A DNA stretch of 36,085 nt from positions 1-36,085 of the forward strand of contig CALUMK010000027.1 in assembly GCA_944321735.1 (NCBI GenBank), read 5' to 3'. A model generated the notes under the pieces. It saw only the letters and a list, made by a program, of their open reading frames with translations, had not been told where the DNA came from and made no database searches. Each line of letters starts with the position of its first letter. Position 1 is the stretch's first letter. The DNA is from an uncultured Bacteroidales bacterium. Lineage in GTDB: Bacteria > Bacteroidota > Bacteroidia > Bacteroidales > P3. Positions 9,416 to 17,931 of this stretch are shown one piece after another. The position numbers and the translations under genes are program-made.

Positions 9416-10027
9416 TTATTTTTTTGCCTTTTCAGCCGCATATTTTTGATTAAGACCCGTGAGTATATCGCCCGTGATATCCATCGTCGAAGCCCGGTAC
9501 AACACTCCGCTCATATTGCCAGAGGACAGAATCAAACTGAATCGGCCATCCTGATTGTATTCCTCGATATAAGCCAGAATATAATCGGTCACTTCCTGCA
9601 AACGCTGTGCTTGCAAGCTGACAATCTGATTAGCGTATGTCTGCTGCAAATTAGCCAGCTCTTGTTGCCTTCTGGTCAACTCGTCTTCTTTCCGATGCTG
9701 CTCGGTCAAGGTCATCGTTGCTCCTACCTGCAAATAATTGTCGTAATCCTTCTGCCACCGATTACCCTGATCCTGGATATCCTTGGTCAACTTTTCTTCG
9801 GTTGATGCCAATTCCCGCTGAATATCGGCCACCATTTGGAATCCGTTATTGATGCTGTCCATATTGACTATGCCAATCCTCAACTCAGAGCCGGCCGCAC
9901 TCGGCACAACCGCCGACGATGTAGTTGAAACCGGAGTAGCCGCATTTTCGTCTTTCGCCCCGCAAGACATGGCCAAACAACCGCAAACAATAGACAAGAG
10001 GCTGATTTTTAAAAAATTATATTTCAT
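9416..10027 (-). CDS. OmpH/Skp-family lipoprotein
   Basis: Skp-like proteins are periplasmic coiled-coil chaperones for outer membrane proteins. Here the fold is suggested by IGIVNMDSINNGFQMV (the beta strand after the linker), a long Glu/Gln/Arg-rich coiled coil (about residues 70-150) with LTRRQQELANLQQTY, and the closing ILAYIEEYNQDGRFSLILSS. Unlike classical Skp it is a predicted lipoprotein: from MKYNFLKISL the lipobox LAMSC puts the lipidated Cys at residue 22, followed by a Ser/Thr/Val linker. The open frame extends to 10051, but a promoter box lies inside that extension, so the start at 10027 is preferred. It heads the nadC-purA-OstA-like run. Confidence 0.75.
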   Translation of the reverse strand: MKYNFLKISLLSIVCGCLAMSCGAKDENAATPVSTTSSAVVPSAAGSELRIGIVNMDSINNGFQMVADIQRELASTEEKLTKDIQDQGNRWQKDYDNYLQVGATMTLTEQHRKEDELTRRQQELANLQQTYANQIVSLQAQRLQEVTDYILAYIEEYNQDGRFSLILSSGNMSGVLYRASTMDITGDILTGLNQKYAAEKAKK

Positions 10028-10048
10028 CGTTTTCAAATTTGCAAAACT

Positions 10049-10056
10049 CAAAGGTA
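10049..10056 (-). promoter_or_regulatory. -7 box (TACCTTTG) for OmpH-like/nadC/purA/OstA-like genes
   Basis: The minus strand reads TACCTTTG, fitting TAnnTTTG, 21 bases before the ATG at 10027, giving a leader of about 15 nt. No clear -33 TTTG lies at the usual distance. Confidence 0.45.
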
Positions 10057-10120
10057 TTCATTTCTCCTTATACCCGATGCGTTCCAAAATAAATATTCAG
10101 AGGACAAGTTTACTACCGCA

Positions 10121-12313
10121 TCAATTCCCCTCGTTCGACAGAAACTGAATCCTCACCAAACGAATCTCGTTTTCGGAGTACTCGTCTTCGCCCAATTCCT
10201 GCAAAGCCTCTTCCACAGAATCATTGTCAGCATCCAGGAAATAGTCGTAAATCTCGTCCCGATGATCCGGATCCAGCGTCTCGTCAATGTAATAATCCAG
10301 ATTCAAACGGGTCCCCGAATCCACAATCCGTTCAATCTCCGTCAACAGCTCGTCCATCGTCAGACCTTTGGTAAGCGCGATATCCTCCAGCGAGAGCTTC
10401 CGGTCGATACTCTGGATAATATAGACTTTCAAACCCGACTTATTGACCACCGATTTGATAACCAAATCCTGCGGACGTTCAATTTCGTTCTCCTCCACAT
10501 ACTTTTTAATCAGCTCGACAAAAGGCTTGCCGTACTTCTGCGCCTTGCCGACCCCGACTCCGGTGATATGCGTCAGTTCGTCCAAAGTAATCGGGTACTG
10601 GATAGTCATATCCTTGAGTGAGACATCCTGGAAAATCACGTAAGGAGGCAAATTCTCCTTATGCGCCATATCTTTCAGAAGGTCTTTCAACAACGCATAC
10701 AGCACTTTGTCCACCGCCTCCGCCGCGCTATTGCCGCCTGCCATGTATTCCGAATCGTCCGGATCATAGGTATGGTCGCGAATCACCTCGATCTTAAACG
10801 GACTCTTGACAAAATCCTCCCCAGCCGGTGTTACCTTGATTACCCCGTAATCCTCGATATCCTTGCTAAGCAAATCCTCGATGATGCACTGCCTAATCAC
10901 AGCTTTCCAATAACGCTCGTCGCGATCCTTTCCCTTGCCAAACTGCGGTAACAGGTTATGCTTGTAATTCTTAATGGATGGCGACAGTTTGCCCATGCAA
11001 ATAGCCACAATATAATCCACCTTGAATTGCTGCTTGATATCCAGTATCAACTGTATCACAAAACGCGCACTCTCAGTAGCTTCCTCCTTCTGTTTGGGAT
11101 ACAAACAGTTGTCGCAATTATGGCAATTATCCCCCTCGTACTTCTCCCCGAAATAATGCAACAAATGCTTGCGCCGGCACATCGAAGTCTCGGCATACGA
11201 AATAGTCTCGGCCATCAACTGCCGAGCCACTTCCTGCTCCGAAACCTGCTTGTCTTTAAGGAATTTCTCCAATTTGACAATATCTTCCTCGCAATAGAAG
11301 GCTATGCATTTTCCTTCGCCTCCGTCCCGTCCTGCCCGGCCGGTTTCCTGATAATAGCCTTCCAGGCTCTTAGGCATATCATAATGAATCACAAAACGCA
11401 CATCCGGCTTGTCGATGCCCATCCCGAACGCGATGGTGGCCACAATCACATCCACATCCTCCATCAAGAAACGATCCTGGTTCGTCGCCCTTGTCTGGGC
11501 ATCCAGACCCGCATGATAAGGCAACGCCCGGATACCGTTCGCGCACAGCACCTCAGCAAATTCTTCCACCTTCTTCCGGCTCAGGCAATACACGATGCCC
11601 GACTTTCCACTGTTGTCGCGGATAAACTTGACGATGTCCCGATCCACGTTCTTGGTCTTGGGCCGCACTTCATAATAAAGGTTTTCCCTATTGAACGAAG
11701 AGATGAAAACCGCGGCATCCATCATGCCCAGATTCTTCTGGATATCCTTCTGCACCTTGGGCGTGGCGGTCGCCGTCAAAGCGATGACCGGCGCATTGCG
11801 CCCAATCTGCTCTATGATAGGTCGTAAACGGCGGTATTCCGGACGGAAATCATGCCCCCATTCCGAAATGCAATGCGCTTCGTCAATCGCATATAAAGAA
11901 ATAGGTATCGTCCGGAAAAATTCCACATTCTCTTCCTTGGTCAAGGTTTCCGGAGCCACATACAAGAGTTTGGTCTGCCCCGATGCCAAATCCTCCTTCA
12001 CCTGCCGCATCTCCACCTTGGACAAGGAGGAATTGAGATAATGGGCTATCTTCGTAGCGCTCCCGAAACTGCGTACCGCATCCACCTGGTTCTTCATCAG
12101 CGCAATCAAGGGGGAAACGATAATCGCCGTGCCCGACAGTATCAAAGCCGGCAACTGATAACAGAGAGACTTCCCTCCTCCAGTAGGCATAATCACAAAA
12201 GTATCCTTGCCTTCCAGTACATTCCGTATAATGGCTTCCTGATTTCCTTTGAATTGGCTGAAACCGAACACGCGCAAAAGTTCGGCATGCAAAAACTGGC
12301 TGTCATACTTCAT
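10121..12313 (-). CDS. recQ: ATP-dependent DNA helicase RecQ
   Basis: 3'-5' superfamily 2 helicase of recombination and fork repair. Helicase motifs are in order: FKGNQEAI (motif 0), MPTGGGKS (42-49, Walker A), DEAHCISEWGHDFRPEY (from 144, DEAH plus aromatic loop), ALTATATPKV, and ATIAFGMGIDKPDVRFV with QETGRAGRDG (motifs V and VI). The RecQ zinc domain is seen in CRRKHLLHYFGE plus CHNCDNC. A winged-helix RQC region and an HRDC-like helix block (THITGVGVGKAQKYG) follow. The last 110 residues add a Bacteroidetes-type helix-turn-helix and acidic tail, making 730 aa against about 610 in E. coli. It diverges from lptB. Confidence 0.94.
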   Translation of the reverse strand: MKYDSQFLHAELLRVFGFSQFKGNQEAIIRNVLEGKDTFVIMPTGGGKSLCYQLPALILSGTAIIVSPLIALMKNQVDAVRSFGSATKIAHYLNSSLSKVEMRQVKEDLASGQTKLLYVAPETLTKEENVEFFRTIPISLYAIDEAHCISEWGHDFRPEYRRLRPIIEQIGRNAPVIALTATATPKVQKDIQKNLGMMDAAVFISSFNRENLYYEVRPKTKNVDRDIVKFIRDNSGKSGIVYCLSRKKVEEFAEVLCANGIRALPYHAGLDAQTRATNQDRFLMEDVDVIVATIAFGMGIDKPDVRFVIHYDMPKSLEGYYQETGRAGRDGGEGKCIAFYCEEDIVKLEKFLKDKQVSEQEVARQLMAETISYAETSMCRRKHLLHYFGEKYEGDNCHNCDNCLYPKQKEEATESARFVIQLILDIKQQFKVDYIVAICMGKLSPSIKNYKHNLLPQFGKGKDRDERYWKAVIRQCIIEDLLSKDIEDYGVIKVTPAGEDFVKSPFKIEVIRDHTYDPDDSEYMAGGNSAAEAVDKVLYALLKDLLKDMAHKENLPPYVIFQDVSLKDMTIQYPITLDELTHITGVGVGKAQKYGKPFVELIKKYVEENEIERPQDLVIKSVVNKSGLKVYIIQSIDRKLSLEDIALTKGLTMDELLTEIERIVDSGTRLNLDYYIDETLDPDHRDEIYDYFLDADNDSVEEALQELGEDEYSENEIRLVRIQFLSNEGN

Positions 12314-12628
12314 GATGACTCGGGTTAAGAAAATTGTTTATTTTTGTTTTTTCATCCGGATCCTGCCCCATGCTGGAACCCCACCGGCTCAATGACAAAT
12401 GGAAGCGTTTTCCGGACGGCAGCAAAAAAGAGGGATTACCTTTTTGAGGCCCTCCCTCGTATCCAAAGATAGTACAATTGTTGGAATTTAAAAAGCAAAA
12501 AACGTTTTTGCCTGATTTTGTCCAACATAGAAAGCCCAAGGAAGCGCAATCAACCCGATGGAGCCGTGTCGCTCCCCTTGCGGACACCTTGATGGGGAAT
12601 TGGTAAAAACTGAAAACAAACAAAGAGC
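12314..12628. other. Divergent recQ/lptB intergenic region
   Basis: 315 bases without a supported gene. On the minus strand TATCTTTG (12471-12464) fits the -7 box and would give recQ a leader of about 145 nt. A TTTG lies about 24 bases upstream of it, slightly too far for a strong promoter. On the plus strand TATTTTTG at 12339-12346 fits the -7 consensus but lacks a -33 partner and is 280 bases from lptB. Weak inverted repeats (gaggg with ccctc around 12431-12455) are present; no known riboswitch pattern was recognised. Confidence 0.4.
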
Positions 12629-13360
12629 ATGATACTACGTACCGAAAACATCGTGAAAGTCTATCACCAGCGGACAGTGGTGGACCATGTGAACATCGAA
12701 GTGAACCAAGGCGAAATTGTCGGCCTTTTGGGACCGAACGGTGCCGGTAAAACCACCTCGTTTTATATCATAGTAGGGCTTATCAAGGCATTGGAAGGCA
12801 AGGTATTTTTGGACGACATGGACATCACCAAGCTCCCCATGTACAAAAGAGCCAAACTGGGTGTGGGCTACTTGGCACAGGAAGCCTCGGTATTCCGCCA
12901 GATGAGCGTGGAAAACAATATTGCATCCATTTTGGAATTCACTGAAAAGGACCCGGCCGTCCGCAAGCAACGTCTGGAAGAACTCTTGGTGGAATTCGGC
13001 ATCGACCATGTCCGCAAGACCAAGGGGATAAGCCTTTCCGGCGGCGAACGCAGACGAACCGAAATCGCCCGGGCCTTGGCCGCCAATCCCAAGTTCATCC
13101 TTTTGGACGAACCTTTCGCCGGCATCGACCCCTTGGCCATCGAGGACATCAAGAAAATCGTGCTCCAGCTCAAGCAGAAGAATATCGGCATCCTGATTAC
13201 CGACCACAACGCGCAGGAAACCTTGTCGATTACCGACCGATCCTATTTATTATACAGCGGCAAAATCCTCAAGTCCGGTAGCTCGCACGACTTGGCCAAC
13301 GACCCCGAAGTACGCGAGAAATACCTGGGCCGCGATTTCGAACTCAAGGAAATAAAATAA
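12629..13360 (+). CDS. lptB: LPS export ABC transporter ATPase LptB
   Basis: Cytoplasmic ATPase of LptB2FG, which extracts lipopolysaccharide from the inner membrane. At 243 aa it has Walker [10 protein letters not shown] (35-43), Q-loop Q84, signature LSGGE (136-140), Walker B FILLDEP (156-162) and H193 of the switch. The LptB fingerprint is [21 protein letters not shown] together with [31 protein letters not shown], here split by a few residues. The stop is directly followed by the bcp ATG without a spacer. The membrane partners LptFG are not in the window; an OstA-like gene is 5 kb away. Confidence 0.93.
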   Translation: MILRTENIVKVYHQRTVVDHVNIEVNQGEIVGLLGPNGAGKTTSFYIIVGLIKALEGKVFLDDMDITKLPMYKRAKLGVGYLAQEASVFRQMSVENNIASILEFTEKDPAVRKQRLEELLVEFGIDHVRKTKGISLSGGERRRTEIARALAANPKFILLDEPFAGIDPLAIEDIKKIVLQLKQKNIGILITDHNAQETLSITDRSYLLYSGKILKSGSSHDLANDPEVREKYLGRDFELKEIK

Positions 13361-13813
13361 ATGGTAGAAATCGGAAAGAAAGCCCCCGACTTCAAGGGCA
13401 AAGACCAAGACGGCAACGAGATATCCCTGCAAGACTTTGCCGGCAAAAAGCTAGTACTCTACTTTTACCCCAAAGACAACACCCCCGGCTGCACCGCCGA
13501 AGCCTGCGACCTGCGCGACAATTACCAGCGGCTGCAGCAGGCCGGGTACGAGATAGTGGGCGTAAGCAAGGACAGCGAAGCCTCCCACCGCAAGTTCATC
13601 GAGAAGCACGCGCTGCCGTTCCGTCTCATTTCCGACCCGTCCACCGAAATCCTGCAAGCTTACGGAGCCTGGGGCGAAAAGAAACTGTACGGGAAAACCA
13701 CGATGGGCACCATCCGCAAGACCGTCCTCATCAACGAAGAAGGCATCGTAGAGGACATCATCGGAAAAGTCAACACGAAAGCCCACGCCGAGCAGATACT
13801 CGCCGGGAAGTAA
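13361..13813 (+). CDS. bcp: Thiol peroxidase of the BCP/PrxQ family
   Basis: Peroxiredoxin that reduces hydrogen peroxide and organic peroxides using thioredoxin. At 150 aa it has the peroxidatic site FYPKDNTPGC with C44 and the resolving C49 five residues later (TAEAC), the atypical 2-Cys layout of PrxQ. The N-terminal GKKAPDFKGKDQDG and the TMGTIRKTVLINEEG block near 126-140 complete the family pattern. The ATG abuts the lptB stop codon, so translation is probably coupled. Confidence 0.92.
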   Translation: MVEIGKKAPDFKGKDQDGNEISLQDFAGKKLVLYFYPKDNTPGCTAEACDLRDNYQRLQQAGYEIVGVSKDSEASHRKFIEKHALPFRLISDPSTEILQAYGAWGEKKLYGKTTMGTIRKTVLINEEGIVEDIIGKVNTKAHAEQILAGK

Positions 13814-14311
13814 AAAAACACGGTAGCATAAAGCACACACTCAGAACTCCGTATTCAGAAATTTCCAAAGATGACAGGCTTGATGCCTGGATACCGAAAG
13901 AATGCCCTGTATACCGAAAGCGAGTGCGCCTTTCGGCACACCCGCTGACAACCCAAACCAACCATCTCCATTTCAATACAATGGGTCGTCAAAACGGCAT
14001 CGCCAGCCATGCTCTCGTGGAATTTTGATACAGTCCGGCCTGATGCTGGTACTCCTTGGGGGCAAGGCCGGTTATCTCGCCAACAACCTCCTTCATCCGC
14101 AATTCCTTACAAAAATACACTTTTCCACTTAAACCCGAATCGGTGGGCTTTGGGCGTTCTCCTCTTTTAGGATACGGTCTTGATGCGTCCAATGACCGAT
14201 TTGGCTAAACCGAGCCGAGCTAGTACGGACAGAAGCCGCTACAAGCATGACAACAAAAACCATCCAAACAAACAGCGAAAATTCCTCATACAGCTTGCAG
14301 GAAAATCGACC
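13814..14311. other. Decayed intergenic region after bcp
   Basis: 498 bases without a supported gene. It includes two copies of ataccgaaag (near 13891 and 13912), a TTG-started 67-codon minus-strand frame (13989-14192) with no recognised family, and the short inverted-repeat element at 14131-14210. No terminator was found after bcp. The stretch borders the truncated regulator gene and looks like an area of gene loss. Confidence 0.5.
14131..14210. repeat. Short member of the inverted-repeat element family
   Basis: The right edge tccaatgaccgatttgg (14188-14204) matches the right terminal repeat of the 197-bp element at 15714-15910 in nearly every position. The left edge aaacccgaatcggtggg (14131-14147) is a degenerate version of the left repeat. 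The 80-bp span lacks the internal blocks shared by the other two copies, so it would be an internally deleted derivative. Confidence 0.45.
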
Positions 14312-14848
14312 TCACAAAAACCTCCGCAGGAAATCCTCTATCGAATCCTTGGTTTCCAAGCGGAGTTTCTGGCGAAGCCTGTAACGGGATTTCTTGATGC
14401 TGTCCGGCTGCAATGAAAGCATCCGAGCTATCTGCTTGCTTTCCATCCCCAAGCTCAGGTAAGCGCATAAACGCAACTCCCCTTCGGTCAAATCCGGACA
14501 ATGCTGTTTCAATTTCTGGAAGAAAGCCGGATGCACCTTCTCGAACTGCAAGCGGAACAAGGCCCATTCGTCCTTCTTTCCAAGATACTGCTTCAAAAGG
14601 CCGTCGAGCGCAGCAAACGCTCCCTCGTTGACACCGCCCTGCGCGGCTTCCTTTCGCAAAAGATTTTCAACGGACTGCAATTCGTTCTTATGCTCTGCCA
14701 GAATCAACTGGCTGGATGTCAGCTCCCTTTCCCGGGAAGCCAGTTCCACCTCCAAGTACTTCTTCTGCAAGGCTTCGTTTTCCAAACGGTGCCCCAATTC
14801 GGCATTCTCTATTTCCTTCAATTTCTTCTTGGCCTTCTCTTCTTGACT
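14312..14848 (-). pseudogene. C-terminal remnant of a LuxR-type HTH regulator
   Basis: The protein carries a coiled coil (LENEALQKKYLEVELASRE) followed by a LuxR/GerE-like helix-turn-helix: DLTEGELRLCAYLSLGMESKQIARM, then SLQPDSIKKSRYRLRQKL. This matches the tail of Bacteroidetes regulators that have N-terminal TPR repeats and a transmembrane helix. Those N-terminal parts are absent. In frame the sequence runs back as SQEEKAKKK to a stop at 14849-14851, and no ATG exists at the 5' end (the longest frame begins at TTG 14821). The homology ends where that of the oppositely oriented T9SS fragment begins, so the gene is 5'-truncated and probably inactive. Confidence 0.75.
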
Positions 14849-15699
14849 TCAATCCTTACCAAACCGACCCGCGCTTGAATATGATTGACCAGCAAATCCT
14901 GCCATACAGCGGAGAGAAATTCCTAGCCGCATTCCCGTCCAATCCGGGACCCAACGATGATTACTTTATCTCCCCGGCCTTGGATTACAACCAAACTTTC
15001 AGCCTCAGCTTCAAAGCCAAAAGCCATAGCACCGCATACGGTGCGGAATTAATCCAAGTGGGTTATTCCGTATCCGGAAACGAAGCGGACGATTTCGTAT
15101 GGCTCAACGACAACGACACCCTTGCCCTGCCGATGGGCGACTGGCAGGAATACCGTTATGAAATGCCGGCAGAAGCCAGACACACGGCTATCCGTTGCCT
15201 GTCCAACGATGCTTTCATCCTGATGATCGATGATGTATTCGTAGGCATAGAGCCTCCGCAAGGCATCGATCCGGAAAATATCCGCAGCGATCTCGCCTTC
15301 AACTTGTATCTGGACAGTACCTTGGTTGAATCGAATGTAGAAGCTAACGAATTCCTGTTCACAGGACTTGAACCCGGGAAGCATACCGCCGGTGTGGCCG
15401 CTGTGTTCGCTTCCACCGTCACGCCGATTACCGCTATCGAATTCGAAGTCAAAGAAACCGGCAACGAACCCTTTGACGAAACCTTGTCTCGAATCCGCAT
15501 TTGGCCTAACCCGGCCATCGACCGTATCCGAATCGAGGGCGAATACGAACGCCTGTCCCTGTACACGCTTTCCGGACAGAAAGTAACCGAATCGGAATAC
15601 ACTTCCGAGCTTACGATTTCTGGACTCTGTTCCGGACTTTACCTCTTGCGCATTGAAAAAGACGGAAGCTCACGGATATTCAAATTAAGCGTGCGGTAG
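14845..15699 (+). pseudogene. 5'-truncated T9SS-secreted choice-of-anchor J protein
   Basis: The frame starts inside a choice-of-anchor J/cleaved adhesin-type domain: FNPYQTDP, then PYSGEKFLAAF and NDDYFISPALDY, ending with CLSNDAFILMIDDVF. About 60 residues of linker with LEPGKHTAGVAAVF follow. The end is a type A T9SS sorting domain with RIWPNPAIDRIRIEG, YTLSGQKV and GLYLLRIEKDG, used for export and cell-surface attachment. There is no signal peptide: the first in-frame ATG within the domain is 14881, and the frame upstream to 14716 only shadows the regulator remnant. Without a signal peptide the product could not reach the T9SS, so it is called a pseudogene. Confidence 0.75.
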
Positions 15700-15713
15700 C
15701 CCGGCCGTATTTG

Positions 15714-15910
15714 AACCCAAATCGGTCATTAGACACGCCGTGTCTGTTTTTGATTGGGAAAATGAGGCTTTCGGGCATCTTGCCCGCTTCTGTCCGCATC
15801 CTGTTTCTCGCTACGCCTCGACGTAGCCCGCTACGCCTTCGGCTAGGCGAGAAGCATGCTGCATGACACAAGCGGGCAATCTCCCCAAAGTCTAATGACC
15901 GATTTGGGTT
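15714..15910. repeat. 197-bp MITE-like element with perfect 21-bp terminal inverted repeats
   Basis: The left end 15714-15734 (beginning aacccaaatcggtcatt) is the exact reverse complement of the right end 15890-15910. The interior shares colinear blocks with the copy at 2212-2374, including gggcatcttgcccgcttctg at 15773 and gcatgacaca near 15861. It begins 14 bases after the stop of the preceding gene. No target-site duplication is visible. It encodes no transposase. It could be a non-autonomous transposon or a structured intergenic repeat. Confidence 0.75.
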
Positions 15911-15932
15911 GAAGCGGAATTGGAAAACCGTT

Positions 15933-15978
15933 AATAAAATCGCCCCTGCCAGATGATTCTGACAGGGGCGATTTTATT
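15933..15978. terminator. Bidirectional rho-independent terminator
   Basis: aataaaatcgcccctg (15933-15948) is perfectly complementary to 15963-15978, a 16-bp stem with a GC-rich top and an A-tract on one side and T-tract on the other. It therefore works on both strands, as expected between the converging gene at 14845-15699 and the porin gene at 16236. Confidence 0.85.
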
Positions 15979-15995
15979 GCTGGCAGCAGCGGTCA

Positions 15996-16202
15996 GATGC
16001 GCGACGCGAACCGGAGAATCAGCCCGGAAAACCAACTGAAGGAATATCCAACGTAGCGGTTTGCAGCGAGGAGCAGATGCGCGACGCACCGCTGAGGAAA
16101 AACCGCAAAACACACTGAAGCGATAGTGCGGCTTGGATGCGCGACGCGAACCGGAGGATTTGCGGGGAGCGTACTAAGGTACGTGACTCGCTAATCCTCC
16201 GG
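15996..16202. repeat. 12-mer gatgcgcgacgc cluster with hairpin
   Basis: gatgcgcgacgc occurs at 15996, 16076 and 16136 (spacings 80 and 60). The bases around the copies are partly related: gaaccggag follows the first and third, and aactgaag or cactgaag precedes the second and third. After the third copy, ccggaggatt (16151-16160) pairs with aatcctccgg (16193-16202), with gtac/gtac inside. Irregular spacing and diverged spacers exclude a CRISPR array. Confidence 0.6.
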
Positions 16203-16235
16203 CTCGCAACAAAGCAGACAAGCCGTAATATCGCT

Positions 16236-17756
16236 TCAGAAGCGGACGCCGAGCGAAAAAGTATATACATACTTCGCCAACTTCAACGAAGCCGGATTCA
16301 CCAAGGACGTTCCATACTGATCGGTCAGATAATAGAAGTCATCGGTACGCCCCCCCAAATCGGCCATGAAACCGAAATCGAGATTCCAGCGACCCAAAGT
16401 CAAACCTAAACCGACGGTAGCAGTATGGTTGTACCAATTATCGCGCAAGGTCTGGTTGGTGTAAGGACAAGACTGCCAGACATACCCCACCCGGATACTG
16501 AGGATGCTGAAACGCCATTCCGTGCCGACCCGAACCACACCGGCAAGCTTGTAGTTCTCGTCCAAAACCGATTGTATCTGGTTCTCGTAATCGATATCGC
16601 CAACATCCAAACGCATCTTCCGGTAATCCGTCAACTCCCCTTCAATACCGATAGCTCCGAAATTCTTAATCAGGAAACCAAGGCTTAAGACACCTTTGGC
16701 CGGCGTTATAACCTCATATCTATCCTCATACCCATAACTGCTTTGATTCGTCAAGAAAGAACCATCCCCCAAGGGATAAGACATATCCGTATTCACTTGC
16801 ACTGTAGCTCTTTCACGTAACCAGTAATGCGTTGGAGTATGGAAAGCCAAACCCACTCGGAAAAAATGCACTGGTTTGTAAATCAAGCCCAACTTCAAAT
16901 TAATCCCGGTTCCGGTCACATTCAAATCCTGATTGAACTCGTAGGCATTGAACCGGATATTACCCGGCTGAAATTCCAAAGTCGCATCGCTGCTTTCCCC
17001 CACAATGGACTCTTGCCGGTAATCCACCACCGGCACGCCCATAGTAGCTCCGAAATACAGCATATCCCGCCAATTACCGCCAAAACTGAACACCATTTCG
17101 GTAATATTGCCGTATTCCCGCAGAACATGTCGTTGTGTCAAGCCCATGCCCGGCCCCAAAAGAGAACCATAAAGCATGCTGACCGTATCCTCATAATCCA
17201 TCAATCCCGTCTGATACGCCAAATTCCCTAAATGAGCCGCATATTGATCTCTTACCGCAAAATCATAGCCCGCGCTCTGCGCCGCCACATATTCCATATA
17301 CGAGGATTCATTATTAATCCCCTTGACATAGGAACTGGAATTGAAATCCTTCAGCCGGTTCGCCCCGAAGGCCGCCTGAAACTTCACCGCCCCTCCTTGA
17401 TTGATGCAGAAAACGCCCCCTCCTTGCGGCATCATGATCCGAGAGGCATCTATAGTATTCTTTTCCCCGTAATATTCAGACTTTCCCTTCTGGTTCAGCC
17501 AGCCTCCCGTCAACGAAAGTTCATGCCGGGTATAAAAACCAATACCCGCTGGGTTGGTACTCAAAGCCGTGAAGTTGGCTCCCAAAGCCCCGAAAGCCCC
17601 GCCCATCGCGTTGTAACGAGCCGTCCCGATCGGGTTCACCATAGAATACCGCAACAAATCGGCATCTGTCTGAGCCTGAATACGACCCAACCCAAAAAGA
17701 CAGAGAGCCGCAATCCCCATGAATTTGGCAAACCCTATATATTTGATTGTACGCAT
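16236..17756 (-). CDS. OmpP1/FadL/TodX-family outer membrane beta-barrel protein
   Basis: Predicted 506-aa outer membrane channel for hydrophobic compounds, by family. A signal peptide ends near residue 29 (GRIQAQ). The mature N-terminus has the family signature: TARYNAMGGAFGALG, then NFTALSTNPAGIGFY (about 46-75). Alternating beta strands follow, with GTGINLKLGLIYKP, RVGLAFHTPTHY, and WRFSILSIRVGYVWQ with TATVGLGL toward the end. The last residue is Phe in YTFSLGVRF, a typical barrel-assembly C-terminus. The substrate is unknown; such genes are often annotated as hemin receptors without proof. Its transcript ends at the bidirectional terminator. Confidence 0.85.
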   Translation of the reverse strand: MRTIKYIGFAKFMGIAALCLFGLGRIQAQTDADLLRYSMVNPIGTARYNAMGGAFGALGANFTALSTNPAGIGFYTRHELSLTGGWLNQKGKSEYYGEKNTIDASRIMMPQGGGVFCINQGGAVKFQAAFGANRLKDFNSSSYVKGINNESSYMEYVAAQSAGYDFAVRDQYAAHLGNLAYQTGLMDYEDTVSMLYGSLLGPGMGLTQRHVLREYGNITEMVFSFGGNWRDMLYFGATMGVPVVDYRQESIVGESSDATLEFQPGNIRFNAYEFNQDLNVTGTGINLKLGLIYKPVHFFRVGLAFHTPTHYWLRERATVQVNTDMSYPLGDGSFLTNQSSYGYEDRYEVITPAKGVLSLGFLIKNFGAIGIEGELTDYRKMRLDVGDIDYENQIQSVLDENYKLAGVVRVGTEWRFSILSIRVGYVWQSCPYTNQTLRDNWYNHTATVGLGLTLGRWNLDFGFMADLGGRTDDFYYLTDQYGTSLVNPASLKLAKYVYTFSLGVRF

Positions 17757-17931
17757 AATCCTCTTCTATTTTCAATTCAAAAAAAACTTCCAAACCTTAA
17801 ACCAAATACCAACCCGCATCTCTTTCCCCAGCAGCACAACATTTCTTTCTTCCACAAAAACGCCCCTCCATCCCCAAAGACCTGCAGGATTTTATAACTA
17901 CTCAAAAACAATCCGGCTTGGCTTTAGACCT

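Larger units (their letters stand above)
15700..16235. other. Repeat-rich intergenic region between converging genes
   Basis: 536 bases between the T9SS gene remnant (+) and the FadL-type porin gene (-). It contains the intact MITE-like element (15714-15910), the bidirectional terminator (15933-15978) and a 12-mer repeat cluster with a long hairpin (15996-16202). No protein-coding gene is supported. Confidence 0.7.

Noticed and set aside
13989-14192. 67-codon minus-strand frame as a small gene
   Set aside because: It starts at TTG inside the degenerate repeat element, has no recognised family, and lies in a decayed region.
15996-16147. CRISPR array
   Set aside because: Repeat is only 12 bases, spacings are 80 and 60, spacers resemble each other, and no cas genes are present.
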